Shown piece after piece: positions 32,129 through 37,294 of a DNA stretch of 42,811 nucleotides. The DNA lies in the NCBI GenBank assembly GCA_002774795.1, contig PCYI01000019.1, positions 65,480-108,290 of the forward strand, in the 5' to 3' direction. The translations under genes were made by a program, and so were the position numbers. Within the stretch, counting starts at the first letter, position 1; every line of letters starts with the position of its first letter. This DNA is from Candidatus Vogelbacteria bacterium CG10_big_fil_rev_8_21_14_0_10_51_16. Lineage in GTDB: Bacteria > Patescibacteriota > Minisyncoccia > Phycocordibacterales > JACRKE01. The notes beneath the pieces are model-generated. The model had not been told where the DNA came from. It worked only from the letters and a program-made list of their open reading frames with translations, and did not search any database.

Positions 32129-33430
32129 TTATGTGATAATGCCACCACCGAGGCACTCGTCACCCTTCTCGTTGTAAAGGACGAGCGACTGGCCAGAGGC
32201 CACCGATTCTTGCGGGTGGTCAAAAAGCACACGGAAACTGGAAGTTGGAAACTGGCTACTGGAGTAAGCACCTTGATTATCCGAGTTTCCGGTTTCCAGT
32301 TTCGAGATTCGGCATTTCTGAAGAGCTTGGCGGTAGCGGATTCTGGCTTGGTAAGTTTTTTTTGAATCTGGCGCTTCGCCCCGAGACCAGTTTGTCTGCT
32401 CAAGTACACAAGCCAGACTTGTGTACTCACTTGGACGCGCCGCGTCCAAGTGAGTTGCCGCATACTGGGTATGAGTGTCGGATGTTGGATGTTCGGCACT
32501 TTCCCTGTGTGCGACAACTAATTGATTCTTTTCTAGGTCTTTAGCTACTACATAGTAGGGACTGTCTGTTGGGGTTTTCTTGGTGATAGTAAAGCCGCGG
32601 CGCTCGCCGATGGTGTAGAAAGTGACGCCTTCGTGGTGGCCTATTACCTCTCCTTTCTCGTTCACCACTTCACCGGGCACTTCTTTGATGTAATGTTTCA
32701 AAAACTCCTTCATGTCGAGCTTGCCTAGAAAGCACACTCCTTGCGAGTCTTTCTTTTCAGCCACCGACAGGCCAAATCGCCGCGCCTCGTCGCGCACTTG
32801 CGGCTTAGTGAGATGCCCGATGGGAAAGAGGGTACGGGAGAGTTGTGCTTGGGTGAGCGTCCAGAGGAAGTAGGATTGGTCTTTTGCGGCGTCTACACCA
32901 CAAAGGAGGGCGTAGGGCGTAGGGCGTAGGGCGTAGGAACTCTGAGTCTGGATCCCGGCCTGCGCCGGGATGACAGAATTCCTGAATTCTGAGTCATTTG
33001 GAGTTTTGTGTTCTTTGTGATTTGTGTTTTGCCGTACTCGGCTGTAGTGTCCCGTGGCGATAAAATCGGCTTCCATTGCGACGGACCTTTTCAAGAACGC
33101 GTCAAACTTCACAAACTTGTTACACATGACGTCTGGGTTCGGGACTCGGCCTCGGCGGTACTCATCGATCATGTAGTCGACCACGTGCTGTTTGTACTCT
33201 TGGGTAAAGTCGAAGGTGTGGAAAGGAATCCCCAAGTGGGCGGCCACGCGTATAGCATCGCGCCTTTCTTCCGGCCACGCGCAAGGCAACCAGTCTGGCG
33301 ACCAGACCTTCATAAAGATGCCTGTCACTTCATAGCCCACTTCTTTAAGCAGGGCAGCCGAGACGGCGGAGTCCACTCCCCCAGACAAAGCCACGAAAAC
33401 ACGTGGCTTTGTCTGGGGGACAATTGACAT
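32129..33430 (-). CDS. mnmA: tRNA 2-thiouridylase MnmA with repeat-derived insertions
   Basis: This PP-loop enzyme adds sulphur to U34 of tRNA-Lys, -Glu and -Gln. Residue numbers are from the longer start at 33460; the start chosen here is MSIVPQTKPRV, because the residues before it are translated heptamer repeat. The PP loop SGGVDS is at 26-31. The catalytic cysteines C113 (VMCNKF) and C243 (GVCFLG) and the C-terminal ECLGGGII are intact. The protein is 433-443 residues against about 360 for the family. The excess is three in-frame blocks: about 144-186 (contains VIPAQAGIQ), about 320-352, and about 383-410. All are encoded by arrays or palindromes. Confidence 0.92.
   Translation of the reverse strand: MSIVPQTKPRVFVALSGGVDSAVSAALLKEVGYEVTGIFMKVWSPDWLPCAWPEERRDAIRVAAHLGIPFHTFDFTQEYKQHVVDYMIDEYRRGRVPNPDVMCNKFVKFDAFLKRSVAMEADFIATGHYSRVRQNTNHKEHKTPNDSEFRNSVIPAQAGIQTQSSYALRPTPYALLCGVDAAKDQSYFLWTLTQAQLSRTLFPIGHLTKPQVRDEARRFGLSVAEKKDSQGVCFLGKLDMKEFLKHYIKEVPGEVVNEKGEVIGHHEGVTFYTIGERRGFTITKKTPTDSPYYVVAKDLEKNQLVVAHRESAEHPTSDTHTQYAATHLDAARPSEYTSLACVLEQTNWSRGEAPDSKKTYQARIRYRQALQKCRISKLETGNSDNQGAYSSSQFPTSSFRVLFDHPQESVASGQSLVLYNEKGDECLGGGIIT
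32232..32304. repeat. Inverted heptamer arrays inside mnmA (TGG/TCC phase)
   Basis: In the left arm TGG recurs at 32239, 32246, 32253 and 32260 (CGG at 32232). In the right arm TCC/TCG recurs at 32288, 32295 and 32302 (CC at 32281). The period is exactly 7 bp and the arms face each other. The pair lies in the coding region near the 3' end of mnmA and is translated as the block RISKLETGN...SQFPTSSFRV. Confidence 0.9.
32403..32502. repeat. Palindromes and a degenerate array inside mnmA
   Basis: agtacacaag-ccaga-cttgtgtact (32403-32427) overlaps a second perfect hairpin with 15-bp arms, actcacttggacgcg and its complement (32425-32455). Next to them, cgg/tgg units recur at about 7 bp (32479-32496). 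All are within the coding region. Confidence 0.7.
32904..33033. repeat. Composite repeat block inside mnmA
   Basis: TAG recurs at 32913, 32920, 32927 and 32934 (unit gcgtagg). It is followed by the palindromic core ggatcccggcc...ggccgggatgac-type, whose translation on the minus strand includes VIPAQAGIQ. A gaattc palindrome and a ttttgtg-type array (about 33003-33033) come next. At least three repeat families are stacked in one in-frame insertion. Confidence 0.8.
33377..33420. repeat. Perfect 19-bp hairpin over the mnmA PP-loop codons
   Basis: The arms are 33377-33395 and 33402-33420, perfectly complementary with a 6-nt loop. One arm encodes part of the conserved VALSGG loop and the other encodes VPQTKPR just upstream. 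The conserved arm must be ancestral, so the other is probably an inverted copy of it. Confidence 0.75.
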
Positions 33431-33569
33431 TTGACAATTGACATTTGACTTTATGTTCATAACTCATAGAGTCTACACGTGGAACTGTTTTTGTCCATTT
33501 GGCATCCGTGAACAAATTACGAAACTGGATTGAGCCCTCGGTCAATTGTCAGTTGTTAGTTGTCAATTG
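33421..33569. repeat. Inverted heptamer arrays between mltG and mnmA (TGA/TTG phase)
   Basis: In the left arm TGA recurs at 33425, 33432, 33439 and 33446. In the right arm TTG recurs at 33546, 33553, 33560 and 33567. The period is exactly 7 bp. The left arm overlaps the possible 5' codons of mnmA. Confidence 0.9.
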
Positions 33570-33570
33570 T

Positions 33571-33613
33571 GCGCAACAAACAACCTCACTAAAGGTGAAG
33601 TTGTTTGTTGCGC
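33571..33613 (-). terminator. Hairpin made from an inverted copy of the mltG 3' codons
   Basis: gcgcaacaaacaac (33571-33584) and gttgtttgttgcgc (33600-33613) are perfectly complementary. The second arm is the coding sequence for the last MltG codons (RNKQL). The first arm lies just beyond the stop. It could terminate the mltG transcript, though no U-tract follows. Confidence 0.55.
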
Positions 33614-34662
33614 TTGTGTTCATCAAAGTCGATGGCATAGTGGAAGCCGCCATCCTTGTCGGAAAGATAGAACAGATACGGCGACTTTTCGGGGCGTAGA
33701 GCCGATTCGATGGCTGCAAGTCCGGGATTGCCTATTGGACCTGCCGGCAGTCCCGCATAACGATAGGTGTTGTATGGTGAGTCTGTGTTAAGGTCGTCTT
33801 CGGTGAGCTCATCAGAACGCTTGCCGAGAAGGTATAAAAAGACGGCGTCTACCTGAAGAGGTATATCTTGGTCGAGTCGCTTCCAAAGAATGCCGGAAAC
33901 AAGGGTGCGAGAGTCGGCATCACCCGCCTCTTTTTCTATAAGCGAAGCCATGGTGACGACATCTCCAAGGTCATGACCGGAGGCTTCAATTTCACGCGCG
34001 AGGGCGCTTAAGCGCCCCGTAAAATTTTGACGCATGCGCTTGATAACATCCTCGGGAGTCTCTCTGGGTGAGAGAAAGTAGGTATCGGGAAAGAGGTACC
34101 CTTCGTGCTCGCGAGCGAGCGAGAAGAAAAGTGCGCGGTTAAAGTCAGGGAGCTTTTCTTCGAGAATGTCCGCAATCTCCCTGTTGCTACTTCCCTCCGG
34201 TATGGTAACTCGCACTGCGGTGATTCCCGAGACGCCATTCACTAGACGAGAGATAACGGTGGGTGTCCGAATGGGCTCAGTAAAAATGTAGTCACCGGAG
34301 AGGAGGCGGGTGTCGTTCCTGGATAGGCGAAGAACGGCGCGAAAAAACATCGATGAGCGGATGAATCCCTCATCATGAAGACGCTCACCTATTTGGCGGA
34401 CACTCTCCCCCTCATGGACTCGAAAAATGTTATTGACGGCGAACCCTTTTGGTGGGGATATAAGGAGTACCAGAAAAAGTGTGCCACCCGCCACGAGCGC
34501 CATAAAGATAGCAACAACGACATTTATCTTCTGCAACGGGCCAGTTCGTCTAGATAAATCACTTTCTTGCTCGATCTGCCCAAGCTCATTCTCCTCTATG
34601 GTCATCGGCCCGTCGTCTAGGCCGCCGCCCTCTTCTTCTTTGTTTGTAAGGTGTTTAATCAT
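33589..34662 (-). CDS. mltG: Endolytic murein transglycosylase MltG
   Basis: This 357-residue protein cuts nascent glycan strands at the membrane and sets strand length. A cytoplasmic N-terminus of about 45 acidic residues is followed by one membrane helix (about 48-70) and a LysM-like region. The YceG domain comes next, with VTMASLIEKEAGDADSRTLVSGILWKRL (positions about 237-264, containing the catalytic Glu), then LQVDAVFLYLLG and SPYNTYRYAGLPAGPIGNPG. The C-terminus YAIDFDEHKRNK is usual. Its 3' codons form one arm of a hairpin with the downstream DNA. Confidence 0.94.
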   Translation of the reverse strand: MIKHLTNKEEEGGGLDDGPMTIEENELGQIEQESDLSRRTGPLQKINVVVAIFMALVAGGTLFLVLLISPPKGFAVNNIFRVHEGESVRQIGERLHDEGFIRSSMFFRAVLRLSRNDTRLLSGDYIFTEPIRTPTVISRLVNGVSGITAVRVTIPEGSSNREIADILEEKLPDFNRALFFSLAREHEGYLFPDTYFLSPRETPEDVIKRMRQNFTGRLSALAREIEASGHDLGDVVTMASLIEKEAGDADSRTLVSGILWKRLDQDIPLQVDAVFLYLLGKRSDELTEDDLNTDSPYNTYRYAGLPAGPIGNPGLAAIESALRPEKSPYLFYLSDKDGGFHYAIDFDEHKRNKQLHL

Positions 34663-34675
34663 TTAAACTTCATTT

Positions 34676-35881
34676 TCAGATAGGCAAGTCGAGCGGTGGC
34701 TCAGCCGCCTTCGACTCTATGCGGTCGATGGCCGGGCTTGCCGCCACCTGGCCAGGTAAATGCCAAATGGTAGCAAGTTCCTCCGTGTTCATCACAAATG
34801 TTGCCCTATCGTGGGGCGGGTAAAACCAGCCTCGAGCTCGGTAGGCGGCGAAGTACTCTTTCTTTGCCTTAGCCACCTTGGTGCCAAAGTTCTCTTGGTA
34901 CTTCTCCAAGATAAAATTTTTCTCATCTACTCCGGTGACTTTCGGTTTAAAACTGTTTAAGTGGACCGTGCCATAGTGTTTTAGAAGGCCTCCGGCCGCT
35001 CCGCCGATGCCCATGCTGAACTTATCCTTACGAGCTGTGTAGATGGCGCGTATACCCACGTCGAAAGCGGGCTTGGAAACGGCGCGAGTAATTGCCTCTG
35101 TAGACTCGCGGTCAGTAGGAGCTACCAGTTTAAAATTCTCCACCGGCTCGTACACTTTGGCTATGTACTCGTCAGCCTCTTTTTTCCAGAGGGGATTGCC
35201 GTCTTTGTCTGTCTTAGCCGACATTATGAGAATCTGCAACCAAATCTGATGGTCTGGCGGAAGCGAGCCCATGGCTTCAAGAGTGGCCGTGATGGGGTCT
35301 GTCTTAAGTTCCTCCTTGAGATTTTTTTCCGAACCAAGACCGTAGTCAAAATAAGTCTTAATCGGGTAGTACGATTCTTTACGAGCCTTTTTAAACTCTA
35401 CCCCGAAAATTTCCCAGTCGGTCGCCGGGTCGAGATAGTTTATCGAAGCGGTGTAGTCTTCAATCTCATTAATCTCCACACCGGGATACTGGGCGTAAAA
35501 TTGTGCCTCAATGCCGTTTCTGAATTTCTCTGGTGCGTGCACGACGAAGTTCACTTTGCCGTTACGAGCCACAAGCTCAAGCGAAGACCAAAGACGCACG
35601 CTCCCTTTAAAACGCTTGCTGTAGTTGTCGCCCGCGCTGGGCTGATTAAAAGCATTTAGGACCACCTCCATGGCGGTGGGAGATTTAAAAATGTCACGAG
35701 GCAAGCGAATCTCAAGGGTGACCCACTTTACCGAGGCGAGAAATTCCATGAGAAGATACGAGCGCCACGCTCTGTAGCTAAAAAAGATAAGAATTATGGG
35801 CACCGAAATAGGCGCCATGCGTAGCGCGGAAACGAGAGCGCCCAGAAGGCCTCCAAAGATAATCTCAATAACCAAGTCCAT
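34676..35881 (-). CDS. Membrane-anchored unknown protein, resembling the N-terminal part of CPR VirB4/HerA-like ATPases
   Basis: This protein has 401 residues from MDLVIEII; nine upstream residues are unlikely to be used. The first 40 residues are hydrophobic (GGLLGALVSALRMAPISVPIILIFF). The rest is soluble and well folded, with LEIRLPRDIFKSPTAMEVVLNAF, the strand VNFVVHAPEKFRNGIEAQFYAQYPGVEI near residues 112-139, and the late phrase FVMNTEELATIWHLPG. The last phrase resembles the segment just before the ATPase domain in VirB4/HerA-type proteins of CPR bacteria and archaea. Here no ATPase domain follows, so this may be a separate partner of a secretion or pilus ATPase. A TACAAT box lies 6 nt before the ATG. 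Confidence 0.5.
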   Translation of the reverse strand: MDLVIEIIFGGLLGALVSALRMAPISVPIILIFFSYRAWRSYLLMEFLASVKWVTLEIRLPRDIFKSPTAMEVVLNAFNQPSAGDNYSKRFKGSVRLWSSLELVARNGKVNFVVHAPEKFRNGIEAQFYAQYPGVEINEIEDYTASINYLDPATDWEIFGVEFKKARKESYYPIKTYFDYGLGSEKNLKEELKTDPITATLEAMGSLPPDHQIWLQILIMSAKTDKDGNPLWKKEADEYIAKVYEPVENFKLVAPTDRESTEAITRAVSKPAFDVGIRAIYTARKDKFSMGIGGAAGGLLKHYGTVHLNSFKPKVTGVDEKNFILEKYQENFGTKVAKAKKEYFAAYRARGWFYPPHDRATFVMNTEELATIWHLPGQVAASPAIDRIESKAAEPPLDLPI

Positions 35882-35923
35882 ACTTCTATTGTACTGTAAC
35901 TTGAGCAATCAAGAAAGTTGAAA

Positions 35924-35943
35924 GGTCGCCTTGCGGGCGACCC
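35924..35943 (-). terminator. Terminator after the sigma-4/HARE-HTH gene
   Basis: ggtcgcc-ttgcg-ggcgacc forms a 7-bp GC-rich hairpin. On the minus strand it is followed by a T-rich stretch (tttcaactttctt). It lies about 46 bp beyond the stop codon of the HTH gene. Confidence 0.55.
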
Positions 35944-35988
35944 TCGACGATGTTGTCAGTTTCAACAAAACTCAATCAGAACTCACTA

Positions 35989-37044
35989 TTATTTGCTCGC
36001 AAGCCCAAAACGTCCCTCCTTCTCCTTTTTAAAGTAGTTGTGATTTTGAAGATTTACAACAATGGTGTTTTCTTTAACGTAGCGCTCTTTGAGGACCTTG
36101 GCAATAATTTCGTTTTTTGTCAGAGGTCCGTTTTTCTCGAGAATCTCGCGAACGATCTCTTTGACCGTCCCCTTTTTATAGCCCCACTCCTGCAGGGCGT
36201 AGAGGCCACGCCCAACAAGAACAAAACGTCCGTCCTTAATGAGTTCATTGTGGCAGGTGGCCACATGCGCGCTCCGACCAAAGGTGCTTGCAATCTCTTT
36301 GGCCACTTCCCGGAAGTGCATGGGCGAGCCATGCTTTCTCAAAATCAGATAAGCGTAGTCACGGATACCACGAGCCTTAATATTCGGTGACTGACTAGCG
36401 CCCCACTCTCCTAGTGGGTTTGCCCCAATACGTTTTGAAATTCGCATCCATCTCCGCGCGATCTCTTCGTTGTCGTTTGCGTTCGGCCGGCACTCTTTCA
36501 GCTTGTTTATAAATCGAAGGATCATGTCTGCCTCTGAAATCAACTCTTCTTCCTTGATATCTTTGTGAACAGCGTGTAGAGCCTGGCGAACAGCATCGCT
36601 CATGGCCGGGTCTACAACCCAGGTGTGGTGAAAGTCCGAGTCCTCCTTCACTTTCACAAAAGGTTCTCCTAGGACAAGGAAAAAATGAATATGGTTTTGA
36701 ACATGCTTGTCATCGGAAATTGTTTGAAAAAAATCACGCTCATGAACCACTCCGCCATATTTTGTGATTAGTTCGCTTAACTCATCGAACACTCCCGCAA
36801 TCTCAGTAAAACTTCTTGATTTGCGTATTTGGGCAAGAGAAAAGTTCTCGATCTGACGGACGCGCTCGCGCGTAATGCCGTACTCTTGGCCGATAGCTTC
36901 GAGAGTGAGCCTTTCGACTTGTTCGCCAAGTCCGTAGCGCTTTTTAATAACATCAGCCCCTCGTACATTAAGGGTGGCCAAAAGAGCCTTGGTTATCTTT
37001 TTGGGATTAAAACTTACTTTTGCGGTCACTTTGTCTTTTGTCAT
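35989..37044 (-). CDS. Sigma-region-4-like plus HARE-HTH DNA-binding protein
   Basis: This is a 351-residue protein. Residues about 42-75 (RLTLEAIGQEYGITRERVRQIE) are a textbook sigma-70 region 4 helix-turn-helix. Residues about 225-292 (GIRDYAYLILRKHGSPMHFREVAKEI and following) match the HARE-HTH winged-helix fold found in RNA polymerase delta subunit and other DNA-associated proteins. A third helix-rich unit (GPLTKNEIIAKVLKERYVKENTI) at the C-terminus could be another winged helix. No sigma region 2 is present, so it cannot be a normal sigma factor. It probably binds DNA or polymerase as a regulator. It stands alone between leuS and the VirB4-like-N gene. Confidence 0.7.
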   Translation of the reverse strand: MTKDKVTAKVSFNPKKITKALLATLNVRGADVIKKRYGLGEQVERLTLEAIGQEYGITRERVRQIENFSLAQIRKSRSFTEIAGVFDELSELITKYGGVVHERDFFQTISDDKHVQNHIHFFLVLGEPFVKVKEDSDFHHTWVVDPAMSDAVRQALHAVHKDIKEEELISEADMILRFINKLKECRPNANDNEEIARRWMRISKRIGANPLGEWGASQSPNIKARGIRDYAYLILRKHGSPMHFREVAKEIASTFGRSAHVATCHNELIKDGRFVLVGRGLYALQEWGYKKGTVKEIVREILEKNGPLTKNEIIAKVLKERYVKENTIVVNLQNHNYFKKEKEGRFGLASK

Positions 37045-37158
37045 GGAAGTGGCAAATCTAAGCCTTTTGGCAATTTAGAAGTAATTCTTAAAATAGTTAA
37101 CAACACAGGTGTAATCTATTATTATCAGTTTATACCATTTCCGTCAAGTATATGCAAG

Positions 37159-37283
37159 ATAACCCCCCCAAACCTCTGACGTCTCTAGAGTATCATTCCG
37201 TTGCAGAACGGGATCCAGGTTCAACCCTAGCCTGGATCCCGTTCTGCAACGGAATGACATACTTAGGGTGTGAGGGGTTACCA
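37159..37283. repeat. Palindromic MITE-like element, copy C
   Basis: The shortest copy. The left end is taacccccccaaacc and the right end is agggtgtgaggggttacc. The interior is a perfect palindrome, with cattccgttgcagaacggga on one side of a short ggatccaggtt...cctggatcc core and the complement on the other. Ends and core match copies A and B. It occupies the gap between leuS and the HTH gene. Confidence 0.75.
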
Positions 37284-37294
37284 TGCAAGTCTTG

